Below, one piece after another: positions 40,610 to 51,297 of a DNA stretch of 64,000 bases. Below the pieces are notes generated by a model. The model was given only the letters and a program-made list of their open reading frames with translations, made no database searches and was not told the DNA's origin. This DNA comes from Bubalus kerabau (Eukaryota > Chordata > Mammalia > Artiodactyla > Bovidae). The stretch spans positions 30,656,001 through 30,720,000 of the forward strand of contig NC_073643.1 of the NCBI RefSeq assembly GCF_029407905.1, read 5' to 3'. The translations under genes were made by a program, and so were the position numbers. Numbering within the stretch: the stretch's first letter is position 1; every line of letters starts with the position of its first letter.

Positions 40610-42300
40610 TAACCTATTTTTTCAAGTGTCTCCATTCATTGGCAGGATAAATAAGAAATGACTATTGTTTCTAATCATTGTCCCCAGTCGAGCCATATTA
40701 CATTTTCCATCAGGAACATCCTTAGAGGTTCAGCTGGATTCTAGAATGTACCAGTTCTTTTACTAAAACCATCACTTTTGCTTGTTTACTCCCTATCCTG
40801 TTCATTTTAAAACTTCAACCCCATTTTGGATTGAAATCCCATTTCCAGGCCTGAACTCTGATTCTAAGGGTCTGGAGGGAGAGGAAAGGAGGATGTTCCC
40901 TCACACCCTTTGCTCTCCCCACCCCTCCTTGTACTGGCTCTAATAAAGGCGGCAAGAAGGAGAGGAAGCATCCCATGCCCTTTACTGATAAGCCAACAGA
41001 CTTTTCTGCCATTGGCCAGTGCAGTTATTACCCTAGGGTTCTGTAGGCTGCTTGCCCTTGGTCTTGCAATGGGTTTGTCTCCTAGTACCTCCTTGGGTGC
41101 TGTGGCTCCATTCCTGGATCTGGCCACACCTTCCAGGTTATCCTGCCATCATCCTTTGCGTGGAGACCTCTTGGTCCCCACAGTGTAGTGTCCATGCTCT
41201 ATCTGCCCTCTATGGCCAACTTTAGGGTTCCTGGGCACATATGAGATTCAACTCCTGTACCACTCAAGAACTAGGGACTTAGAGTGGGATACTCTGGCCC
41301 CTGTCTTCCTCGTGGGACCCCCAGGCCATCGTACCCCAATTCTACCATCTGATTTTCTTTGACACACAAAGATATGTCAGCAGGGCTTCCAATTAGCAAA
41401 TGGAATTCCAGTGTCTTCTGCCTGCAGGTTCCCCCAGTCACAAGGGGGTTATCTCTCTGGACCTCCCTTTCCTGGCTTTGGAGGTAGAATACATGTCCTC
41501 ACCAAGAGGACAAAAGAAAAGGAAAGGGCCTCTTTTCAAAAATGCTGTAGAGCCCCCAAAGATGACTTCCTCTCTCCACAGTGGTGATGGTGGTGATGGT
41601 AATAAAGTGATGGAACAGACGCAATGGTTTTGAGCATTGTGTCTAAATTTAACTCACTTTTTACTTCTTTTCCCCACTTCTAGAACTCATTTCTGTTATT
41701 CTGTTTTGAGCCTTCGTTCTTCCTAATAACATCTGTGGGAAAACCCTTTCTTTTAAAGTTTAAGCTCACTCAATTCTGGATTCTTTTATTCTCTATCCTC
41801 CCCTGTATTGACCAAAGACTGAAGGGTTTGAATACTATCATGGTATTGATTAGGCACAAATGGGAGTCAATTTTTCTTCTGTGCCATCATCCCCTGAAGT
41901 GTATAATTCTTCTGGATGTTTCCTTATGAATCACATGGATCACCAGTGATTTCTATTGGTTCCATGAACCAATGGTCATGTCTGTTTTATTTGACTTCAT
42001 TTGACTCCTCTTTCCTTTAACAACTTTATTCTCCTGGCTTCTGTGATCCCAAAGACTCTGGGTTTTCCTATCTTACTAGCTGTTCCTTCTGTGCCTCTGT
42101 GGCTAAATTCCACCTTCCTCTCATCTTCAAATGTTGAATGCCCCAAGGCTCAATCCAGAGCCCCCTTTTCTTACCTATATAAGCATTCTCTTTAGATTCA
42201 AGGCTTCAGATACCATTCTTTTCCCAGGACTACAAAAGCCTCCTGGAGTGACCTCGCCTTAGAATGCTACGCTGTTGTAGTCAACTATCCATGTGGCCTT
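40610..42300. other. Unassigned sequence, 1.7 kb
   Basis: The GC-richer block 40860-41340 has the texture of an old repeat (ctttgctctccccacccctc, ggctctaataaaggcggc) but I cannot assign it. No exon evidence. Confidence 0.4.
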
Positions 42301-42875
42301 TCCACTTGAATATCTTATTAATGCATCAAACATGGCATGATTACGAGAACTCTTGTTCTGTTTTCTCCAAACCTGCTCCTATACCCTAGTCTTCTTCATC
42401 TCAGAGGATGGTGTACAGTCAACTGAGTTCCCCAAGCCAAAGATTGAGCAGTTATCCTCCACAGCCTGAATGCACTCCATCTAGCAACATCTTTTGTCTC
42501 CCTCTCCAAAACACAGGGTCAGTCAGTTCACTGAATTTCCACTGCTCCTACCTTGGCCCAGTTTGCTATCCTCCCCTGCTGGTCTTCCCATGGTAGCCAC
42601 GTAACTGACAGTTCCTTGCTTCTTCTGTTACTCCCCACACCCCACTATTCATTTATCACACAACAGAGTAAGCTTTAAAATATAAATAAATCATCAGATC
42701 ATGTCATACCTCTTTTTATAGTTCTGATCACACTTTGAATGAAATACCAACTACTCACCCTAGCTTTCCAACCCTACCTGATCCAGCCCTTGCTGGAAGA
42801 ATGAGCTCTAGCTTTATTCTCTGCCATCCCCTTTGCTGCTCTAAACTGCAGTCACTTTGACTGCTTTAATCATCT
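42300..42875 (+). repeat. L2-like fragment
   Basis: The second half fits sense L2: 'atcagatcatgtcatacctc', 'gaaataccaactactcaccc', 'tacctgatccagcccttgct'. The first half is weaker. Confidence 0.45.
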
Positions 42876-43330
42876 ATTGCTGCAAATCCAACCATCCTGA
42901 AACTTAGTGGCTTGAAACAGCAACCAGAAGTTATTTTCACAATTCTATGGGTTAGCTGGGCTCTGCTGGGAGGCTCATCTCTGTTCCTCGTGGTAAAGTT
43001 AGGCTTACTCATGTGGCTGCATTTTGGCTGGAACTTCTACTGGGGCTGGAACTCCTCTCTCACATGACTGGCTCCTCAGTTGGGAGCCAGCCAAGAATCT
43101 ATTTTTCTCCATGTGGTTTCTCCAACAGTGTAGCTAGATCCCTATACATGTTGGCTCAAGGCTTCAAGAGAGTGAAATAGGAAATTGCCAGAATCTTGGG
43201 CCAAGAACCAAAACACAGACACTTCGTTTGTGTTCTGCTGGTCAAAGCAAATCACAAGATGCACCCAGATTCAAACGAACAAATATAGACAAAGAATTTG
43301 TGGCCATTTTAAATTCACAGCCCTGACCCT
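42876..43330 (+). repeat. Old repeat 'X', copy 3
   Basis: 'tcatctattgctgcaaatcc', then 'aacttagtggcttgaaacag', 'attctatgggttagctgggc', 'ctccatgtggtttctccaac', 'agcaaatcacaagatgcacc', 'aaagaatttgtggccatttt'. Same family as 14288-14793, with this end better kept. Confidence 0.6.
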
Positions 43331-43489
43331 CTTTCTGTTACTTGTACGTGACCAGCTCATTCATCCCTGGGGGGGTCTCTGTGCCTACCCTTGCCTCCAG
43401 GTGAAGTGTCCTTCTCCCCAATCTTGGGAAAGCTGACACATTCTAGTCATTAAAATCTCAAATCATGTGCCATCTCTTAAAATGTGACC

Positions 43490-43693
43490 ATCCAATGAAA
43501 GAAGCCTCCAGTCACTATCACATTACCCTTTGAACATTCTCTGCAGAGAATTATCACTCTTTGAGTTTGTCAGTTTGTTTAATAACTTACTTTCACTTGT
43601 CTCATTGCACATCAGTGAAAGCCCTGTGAGGGCAGAAACCTAGCTGGTTGGTTCACACTGTATCTTTAGCTCTTAGAACATAGAGGAGGCAAA
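43490..43693 (+). repeat. L2 3' tail, left part
   Basis: 'gccctgtgagggcagaaacc', 'ggttcacactgtatctttag' and 'ctcttagaacatagaggagg' are the L2 terminal words. The expected final 'acatgttgaatgaatgaat' is found only after the BovB composite, at 47265-47284. Confidence 0.7.
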
Positions 43694-43733
43694 ATCCTGT
43701 AATTCAGCAATGCTGAAGAAGCTGAAATTGAAT

Positions 43734-44530
43734 GATTGCTGGGAGAAATATCAATAACCTCAGATATGCAGATGACACTATCCTTATGGCAGAAAGTGAA
43801 GAGGAACTAAAAAGCCTCTTGATAAAAGTGAAAGTGGAGAATGAAAAAGTTGGCTTAAAGCTCAACATTCAGAAAACGAAGATCATGGCATCTGGTCCCA
43901 TCACTTCATTGGAAATAGATGGGGAGCAGTGGAAACAGTGGCGGACTTTATTTTGGGGGGCTCCAAAATCACTGCAGATGGTGACGGCAGCCATGAAATT
44001 AAAAGACACTTACTCCTTGGAAGGAAAGTTATGACCAACCTAGATAGCATATTGAAAAGCAGAGACATTACTTTGCCAACAAAGATCCGTCTAGTCAAAG
44101 CTATGGTTTTTCCAGTGGTCATGTATGGATGTGAGAGTTGGACTGTGAAGAAAGTGGAGCACCAAAGAATTGATGCTTTTGAACTGTGGTGTTGGAGAAG
44201 ACTCTTGAGAGTCCCTTGGACTTCAGGGAGATCCAACCAGTCCATTCTGAAGGAGATCAGCCCTAGGATTTCTTTGGAAGGAATGATGCTAAAGCTGAAG
44301 CTCTGGTACTTTGGCCACCTCATGCGAAGAAAAGACTCTGATGCTGGGAGGGATTGGGGGCAAGAGGAGAAGGGGACGACAGAGAATGAGATGGCTAGAT
44401 GGCATCACTGACCCAATGGATGTGAGTCTGAGTGAACTCCGGGAGTTGGTGATGGACAGGGAGGCCTGGCGTGCTGTGATTCATGGGGTCTCAAAGAGTC
44501 GGACATGACTGAGCGACTGAACTGAACTGA
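43734..44530 (+). mobile_element. BovB LINE 3' piece nested in BovB
   Basis: A 797 bp BovB 3' end (from the codons just before YADD to the ctgaactga tail) lies inside the host's endonuclease region, same orientation. No target duplication is seen; the host lacks about 7 bases here (ggttcta, present at 21297-21303 in the full copy). This is either an insertion with a small deletion or a product of recombination. Confidence 0.85.
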
Positions 44531-47240
44531 TGAAGACCTACAAGACCTTCTAGAAATAACACCCAAAAAAGATGTCCTTTTCATTATAGGAGACTGGAAT
44601 ACAAAAGTAGGAAGCCAAGAGATAACTGGAGTAATAGGCAAATTTGGCTTTGGAGTACAAAATGAAGCAGGTCAAAGGCCAACAGTTTTGCCAAAAGAAC
44701 GTGCTGGTCATAGCAAACACCCTCTTCCAACAACACAAGAGAAGACTCAACACATGGACATCACCAAATGCTCGATACCAAAATCAGATTGATTATATTC
44801 TTTGCAGCCAAAGATGGAGAAGCTCTATACAGTCAGCAAAAACAAGACTGGGAGCTGACTGTGGCTCAGGTCATGAACTCCTTATTGCCAAATTCAGACT
44901 TAAATTGAAGAAAGTAGGGAAAACCACTAGACCATTCAGGTATGGCCTAAATCAAATCCCTTATGATTATACAGTAGAAGTGACAAGCAGATTCAAGGGA
45001 TTAGATCTGATAGAGTGCCTGAAGAACTATGGACTGAGGTTCTTGACACTGTACAGGAGGCAGGGATCAAGACCATCTCCAAGAAAAAGAAATGCAAAAA
45101 GGCAAAATGGTTGTCTGAGGAGACCTTACAAAGAGCTGAGAAAAGAAAAACTGCAAAAGGCAAAGGAGAAAAGGAAAGAAATACCCATTTGAATGCAGAG
45201 TTCCAAAGAATAACAAGGAGAGATAAGAAAGCCTTCCTCAGTGATCAATGCAAAGAAATACAGGAAAACATAGGATGGGAAAGACTACAGATCTCTTCAA
45301 GAAAATTAGAGATACCAAGGGAACATTTCATGCAAAGATGTGCACAATAAAGGACAGAAATAGTATAGCCCTAACAGAAGCAGAAGATATTAAGAAGAGG
45401 TGGCAAGAATACACAGAAGCAGCGTCAGTCGTGTCTGACTCTGTGCTACCCCATAGATGGCAGCCCACCAGGCTCTGCTGTCCCAGGGATTCTCCAGGCA
45501 AGAACACTGGAGTGGGTTGCCATTTCCTTCTCCAGTGCATGAAAGTGAAAAGTGAAAGTGAAGTCGCTCAGTCATGTCCGACTCTTAGCGACCCTATGGA
45601 CTGCAGCCTACCAGGCTCCTCCGTCCATGGGATTTTCCAGGCGAGAGTACTGGAGTGGGGTGCCATTGCCTTCTCCGAAGAATACACAGAAGAACTGTAC
45701 AAAAAATATCATGACCCAGATAATCATGATGGTGTGATCACTCACTAGAGCCAGACATCCTGGAATGTGAAGTCAAGTGGGCCTTAGAAAGCATCACTAC
45801 GAACAAAGCTAGTGGAGGTGATGGAATTCCAGTTGAGCTATTTCAAATCCTAAAAGATGATGCTGTGAAAGTGCTGCACTCAATATGCCAGCAAATTAGG
45901 AAATCTCAGCAGTGGCCACAGGACTGGAAAAGGTCAGTTTTCATTCCAATCCCAAAGAAAGGCAATGCCAAAGAATGCTCAAACTACTGCACAATTGCAC
46001 TCATCTCACACGCTAGCAAAATAATGCTCAAAATTCTCCAAGCCAGGCTTTAACAGTACATGAACCGTGAACTTCCAGATGTTCAAGCTGGATTTAGAAA
46101 AGCCAGAGGAATGAGAGATCAAATTGCCAACGTCTGCTGGATCATTGAAAAAGCAAGAGAGTTCCAGAAAAACACCTACTTTTGCTTTATTGACTATGCC
46201 AAAGCCTTTGACTGTGTGGATCACAACAAACTATGGAAGCTTCTTAAGGAGATGGAAATACCAGACCACCTGGCCTGCCTCCTGAGAAATCTGTATGCAG
46301 GTCAAGAAGCAACAATGAGAACCAGACATGGAACAATGGACTGGTTCCAAATCGGAAAAGGCTGTATATTGTCACCCTGCTTATTTGACTTATGCAAAAA
46401 AGTCATCCAAAATGCAGGGTTGGATGAAGCACAAGCTAGAATCAAGATTGCCAGAAGAAATATCAATAACCTCAGATATGCAGATGACACCATCCTTATG
46501 GCAGAAAGTGAAGAAGAACTAAAGAGTCTCTTGATGAAAGTGAAAGAGGAGAGTGAAAAAGTTCGCTTACAACTCAACATTCAAAAAGCTAAGATCATGG
46601 CATCTAGTCCCATCACCATGGGAAACAGATGGGAATACAATGGAAACAGTGAGAGACTATTTTCTTGAGCTCTAAAATAACTGCAGATGGTGACTGCAGC
46701 CATGAAATTAAAAGACGCTTGCTCCTTGGAAGAAAAGTTATGACCAATCTAGACAGCATATTAAAAAGCAGAGACATTACTTTGCCGAAAAAGGTCCATC
46801 TAGTCAAAGCTATGGTTTTTCCAGTAGTCAAGTATGGATGTGAGAGTTGGACTATAAAGAAAACTGAGCACTGAAAAATTGATGCTTTTGAATTGTGGTG
46901 TTGGAGAAGACTCTTGAGAGTTCCTTGGACTGCAAGGAGATCCAACCAGTCCATCCTAAAGGAAATCAGTTGTGAATATTCATTGGAAGTACTGATGCTG
47001 AAGCTGAAGCTCCAATACTTTGGCCACCTGATGCAAAGAACTGACTCATTGGAAAAGACCCTAATGCTGGGAAAGATTGAAGGCAGGAGGAGAAGGGGAT
47101 GATGACAGAGGATGAGTTGGTTGGATGGCATCATTGACTTAATGGACATGAGTTTGAGTAAGCTCCAGGAGTTGGTGATGGACAGGGAAGCCTGGCGTGC
47201 TGTAGTCCATGGGGTCACAAAGAGTTGGAGATGACTGAGC
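44531..47240 (+). pseudogene. BovB ORF2 of the composite copy, broken
   Basis: Pieces: endonuclease C-part with GDWN (near 44591) but a frame break before 44644. Then 44644-45192, followed by a frameshift where one GATA unit is missing (near 45010; next block 45015-45350). The linker is cut by BOV-A2, a TAG follows at about 45746, and RT runs 46060-46668 with [17 protein letters not shown] and YADD (near 46480). That block also lacks several codons before [11 protein letters not shown], and the frame breaks again near 46668 and at 46872. Clearly dead. Confidence 0.88.
45420..45677 (-). mobile_element. BOV-A2 SINE inside BovB
   Basis: Antisense BOV-A2 with two monomers. A perfect 15 bp target duplication aagaatacacagaag at 45405-45419 and 45678-45692 is made of BovB ORF2 sequence, so this SINE is younger than the host BovB. 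The (gct) tail is reduced to a few bases. Confidence 0.96.
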
Positions 47241-47262
47241 AACTGAACTGAACTGAACTGAG

Positions 47263-47290
47263 ATACATGTTGAATGAATGAATTTAAGTG
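47263..47290 (+). repeat. L2 3' tail, right end
   Basis: 'gatacatgttgaatgaatga' then 'attt' completes the L2 terminus left open at 43693. Confidence 0.55.
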
Positions 47291-47369
47291 ACATCTCCAC
47301 CCTTGGAGGTGAAGAATCCGTCCTTTGGATTCATGTGGGCCTGGATTTTGCCCCTTGCTCACCGCGTGA

Positions 47370-47480
47370 TCAGTGGGGAAGTTTCCTAACTTGTCTGTAC
47401 TTCAGTCTCTAAAATAGGATGAGAATTAAGAGAACCCAGCTCAGCCTTATGGGGAGTTATAAAGACAAATGACAATGATC
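47370..47480 (-). repeat. MIR fragment
   Basis: 'aagtttcctaacttgtctgt' followed by 'acttcagtctctaaaataggatg' (in two parts) is antisense MIR wording. Confidence 0.6.
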
Positions 47481-47484
47481 AGAC

Positions 47485-49200
47485 TCATTATTATTTTAAG
47501 CTAAAAGCTAATCCACTCCCTCCTCCTTACTTCCTTTTCCTGAGGTCCAAAACCAGGAGAGAAAAATTCCATGTAACTCAAGAAGGTGGGAATCACATTT
47601 CATTGTGATCCTTAAAATGCTTTCACGTGGCTGCTTGCTGGCTCCAGCCAAAAGGAGGTTGTCATCTTGTGTCTGGTGGTGAAGGGCAGGCCAGCCAAGG
47701 TCAGAGAAGGGCCTGAAGGTCCACTCTCTGTTTTTATAGGAGCCATGAGCTCCTGCTGCAAGGGCCACCAGACATCTGAAGAACTCTTTTCAGATCTGAA
47801 CCTAGGGAAAGAAACTGCCCTGGACCCTGACTTCCTAATTTTCATTTAACTGTTTGGTCTGTCCCAGTTAGAGCCTTTTGAAACCACTGTACTCATTTAC
47901 CACCTAATTACTCTCACCTTGTTTGTTTAATGAAGCTTACATAATGATTCTGGTGATTTTTATGAAACCTTGGGTGGAGATTTTACTTTTCACTTTATAA
48001 TTTGTGATTTTTATATTAATGTTTTATAACCTTGGGTTCTTAATCATAAACTCATAAGGAGCTTACCTGATTTGAAACTAACCATACCCTGAAGTGTGTA
48101 CAGGTCAAATTGAGTCAAATTGATCCAGTGAGTTTAAATAAAGCTTAGACCGAGAACATGATGGCACCTGATGGAAATTTTCCTAAAGCACTTGACTTGG
48201 GTGACTCAATTATGCTGCCATCTTTGCACAATAAATTATTGGATTTTTTTTTCTTTTATCACAGACTGAAAAGATAAGACAGTTTTTTAAAAGCCTAGGA
48301 ATAGTTAGACAAGTGTAAAATGTTCTATTTATAGATCTTCCTTCTGGAAAGCTGTGGCAAGTTCACATTTTGAGGGCATGCTGGTTTAAAATACACAGAT
48401 ATTAACATTTTTTGTTTCACAGCACGACAGTCAACATCACCCTTTAAAATTGAAAATGGTTGGAAATTCAGGACTGATAATGGAAGCAATGGAAAAACAT
48501 AGTCACTTGGATGAGTTTACTTAAAAGAAAATTTTTTTTCCTTAAGGAATGATCCCTATAGGCATTTCTCCATAGAGAACTTTCTCTGAGCAAATGAACT
48601 CACAGGAGAAATCTTCAGTTTTCTAGAACAGGGTGAGTTCCATGAGGCATTTCTACCAAATGACCCTGGTCAATTTAGTTCTAATTAGCTCTAATTGGCA
48701 CCCCTTACCCCAAGAGGCTACATTCTTTTACCTGCCTCCCTGCAGTCCTCACAAAGGTGTGAAATCCTTTGCTGACTTTGAAATATATCAGACATAATTT
48801 CCCAGTGGGTCCTTATAAACCAAATGAACCTGATGGCTGGGCACAGGGAGATGAGCCTGGCTCCAGGAAAGATGCAATTCCCAGGGCTCTGCTCCCTGTG
48901 GTCCCGGCAGTAAACAGTTACACCGAATTTTCCTGTCACTGATCTCTCTGAAAGCATTTTCCTCTGTAAGCAGTTCCGATGGTTCCTGACTTGCTTTCAT
49001 ATCTCTAGTTCTCATTTCTTGCAAGTCAGTCATTTTGCTTTACTCTCTGTTTTCAAGAGTCTTTGACAAAAATGCTTCTTGGGCTGGGCTGTCTGCAGAC
49101 AGTCTCTTATGCCCTGGGCACCCTGCCACAATTGTCCTCAATGGAGGCACCAAATGGCTTCCAAATGGGCCCCCCTGCCCCTGTCTTGTGTTTTAGACCC
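47485..49200. other. Unique sequence, 1.7 kb
   Basis: No repeat recognised. 47860-48260 is AT-rich and not low-complexity, the texture of constrained noncoding DNA, but this cannot be tested here. No exon called. Confidence 0.45.
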
Positions 49201-49204
49201 ATGT

Positions 49205-49295
49205 CCCTTGGGGTCAGCACCCATGTCTGCTTTAGTCATCCCTCAGTGCCCAGGGTTGAGGATTTGATAGAACGCATTTGCTCAATGAGAACTTC
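49205..49295 (+). repeat. L2 3' tail scrap
   Basis: 'ggtcagcacccatgtctgct', 'ttagtcatccctcagtgccc' and 'agggttgaggatttgataga' match the L2 end order. Confidence 0.55.
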
Positions 49296-49299
49296 TTCA

Positions 49300-50025
49300 A
49301 TTTTTCTACAAAATGCACAAACCCTACAGTGATATTTCAAGAGATTTTTACCCACACAATCCCCACCCCCTCATAAAGATACTGAACATTTCCAGTCACT
49401 CCAGCAGGCTCCCTCATGCCCTCTGTGGCATACCCTAGCTCAACCCATTCTGGAAATAAACCACCATTGTGACTTTTATCACTGAACATTGATTTTTCAC
49501 CTGCTCTTGACTTTCGTCTATAGAATTGTTCAGTGTTGTGGTCTTGAAAATGTATCTTTCTGATTTCTGACTGTAGGGCTTGACCTACAGCTGATTCTCC
49601 TGGGCTCTGAAATCCATCACTACACCTAAGAGAGGACACACTTCCCACAGGCTGCTCCTCTCTTTGACCAGGTGCAGCAGGGAGGTTAGTGCAGACCATT
49701 CCTGAGAGATGGGCAGCTCCACCGACCAGCAGTTTTGCCTCAAGGATTCCCCATCAGTTTTGCTGAGCTTTGTTAGAACTGCATGGTGGTCTAAGATAAT
49801 TCCATCTAACCAATATCCCTCCCTCCATCCCTTCCTTCCCTCTCTCCTTCACAAGGGGCAGACCTGAGTCACACTCTGATTGTTCCCAGCCTCTTCAGGC
49901 TCCCTCCCCATTTCCCTGGAGGTATTTCCCTTAGTCATCTCTTGGACAGTTAGTCTTGGCATGACTCCCTTTTGGATGACCCAGACAAACGTCCACTTGT
50001 CTCTGTAGGCTTCTTTTCCTCATCA
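49300..50025. other. Unassigned sequence
   Basis: No gene recognised; a 120-codon antisense ORF (49337-49699) has no domain. A short C/T run lies near 49818-49850. Confidence 0.4.
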
Positions 50026-50029
50026 TTAA

Positions 50030-50610
50030 GTCTGGATTTTCATCCATGTTGTTGCATGCAGCAGTAAGGTGTCCCTGTTCTTTATTGCTGTGTACTGATT
50101 CATTGTATGAGGATACCTGTTAATTATTTTGCTTTTCTAGACTTGACAGGCATTTGGGTTACTACCTCTTGGGGGCTATTATGAGTAAAACTGCTATGAG
50201 CATGCCTAAGCTTGTCTTTGCCTGGAAAATCCCATGGACAGAGGAGCCTGGTAGGCTGCAGTCCATGGGGTCTCGAAGAGTTGGACACAACTGAGCGACT
50301 TCACTTTTCACTTTCATGCATTGGAGAAGGAAATGGCAACCCACTCCAGTGTTCTTGACTGGAGAATCCCTGGGATGGCGGAGCCTGGTGGGCTGCCATC
50401 TATGGGGTCGCACAGAGTCGGACATGACTGAAGTGACTTAGCAGCAGCAGCAGCAGCAGGCTTGTCTTTTGGAGGACACATGCAATTATTTCTCTGGCGT
50501 GTGTCCTATGTTGTGAATTTCTGGGTTTGTAGGGTAGTGGATGTTTAGTCTTATAGATACTTCAGAACAGTTTTCCAAAGTGATTCTACTGGTTTGCTTT
50601 CCCATGTTTA
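50030..50610 (-). repeat. L1M LINE, antisense, split by BOV-A2
   Basis: 'tttcatccatgttgttgcat', 'ctttattgctgtgtactgat', 'ggcatttgggttactacctc' and 'ggggctattatgagtaaaac' on the left; 'cagaacagttttccaaagtg' then 'attctactggtttgctttcc' on the right. Reverse-strand L1 wording. Confidence 0.75.
50220..50459 (+). mobile_element. BOV-A2 SINE, 5'-shortened
   Basis: Starts inside monomer 1 (cctggaaaatcccatggaca), has the second monomer complete and an (agc) tail. A 10 bp duplication gcttgtcttt lies at 50210-50219 and 50460-50469. Confidence 0.92.
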
Positions 50611-50639
50611 TTAAGTATTTACTGAATGAATGAATTCAG

Positions 50640-50945
50640 GCCAGAATGGTCTTTCTAGAACTCTGTCCCAGCTAGTCCCCTGATTCAACACACACACTTG
50701 GCTTTCCATGGTGTACCATTGTTACAGATAATATCCAAAGCTAAGATTAAAGTTGTGCAAGGCCCTGCATGTTATAGCTCTTGTGTGATTCTCCAATCTC
50801 ATTGCTCATCCCAGCCAGCTGCCACCACTCATCACCAGCATGTACTTCATATATACTGAATCTCTCATCTTCAGATTACACAGCAGTCTTTCTCTCCTCC
50901 AGGTTTATGCACATATTGGACCCTCTGTCTTGACCAGCACGTTTT
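50640..50945 (+). repeat. L2 LINE fragment
   Basis: 'gtgcaaggccctgcatgtta', 'ctccaatctcattgctcatc' and 'ctctcctccaggtttatgca' in sense L2 order; worn. Confidence 0.5.
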
Positions 50946-51017
50946 GGTCCTAATTATTTCCTTCTTCACCTGGTGTATGAGTTATAAACGCTTTTGATTG
51001 CAAGTAATGAAACAACT

Positions 51018-51285
51018 TGGAGAAGGCAATGGCACCCCACTCCAGTACTCTTGCCTGGAAAATCCCATGGACAGAGGAGCCTGGTAGGCTGCAGTCCATG
51101 GGGTCGCTAAGAGTCGGACATAACTGAGCGACTTCACTTTCAATTTTCACTTTCATGCATTGGAGGAGGAAATGGCAACCCACTCCAGTGTTCTTGCCTG
51201 GAGAATCCCAGGGACGGGGAAGCCTGGTGGGCTGTCTGTGGGGTTGCACAGAGTCGGACACGACTGGTGACTTAGCCACTTAGCC
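51018..51285 (+). mobile_element. BOV-A2 SINE
   Basis: Two-monomer BOV-A2. The 12 bp duplication aatgaaacaact at 51006-51017 and 51286-51297 bounds it; the same word also marks the neighbouring BovB. Confidence 0.93.
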
Positions 51286-51297
51286 AATGAAACAACT

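Larger units (their letters stand above)
43694..47262 (+). mobile_element. BovB LINE, composite host copy
   Basis: 5'-truncated BovB starting within the endonuclease part (gctgaagaagctgaaattga near 43711). It is interrupted by a second BovB piece (43734-44530) and by a BOV-A2 (45420-45677), and ends in ctgaa repeats at 47262. It sits in an L2 tail. With the insertions removed, the host reads endonuclease to 3' end in order. Confidence 0.9.

Noticed and set aside
46613..47362. Minus-strand ORF of 249 codons
   Set aside because: Antisense shadow of the plus-strand BovB at 43694-47262.
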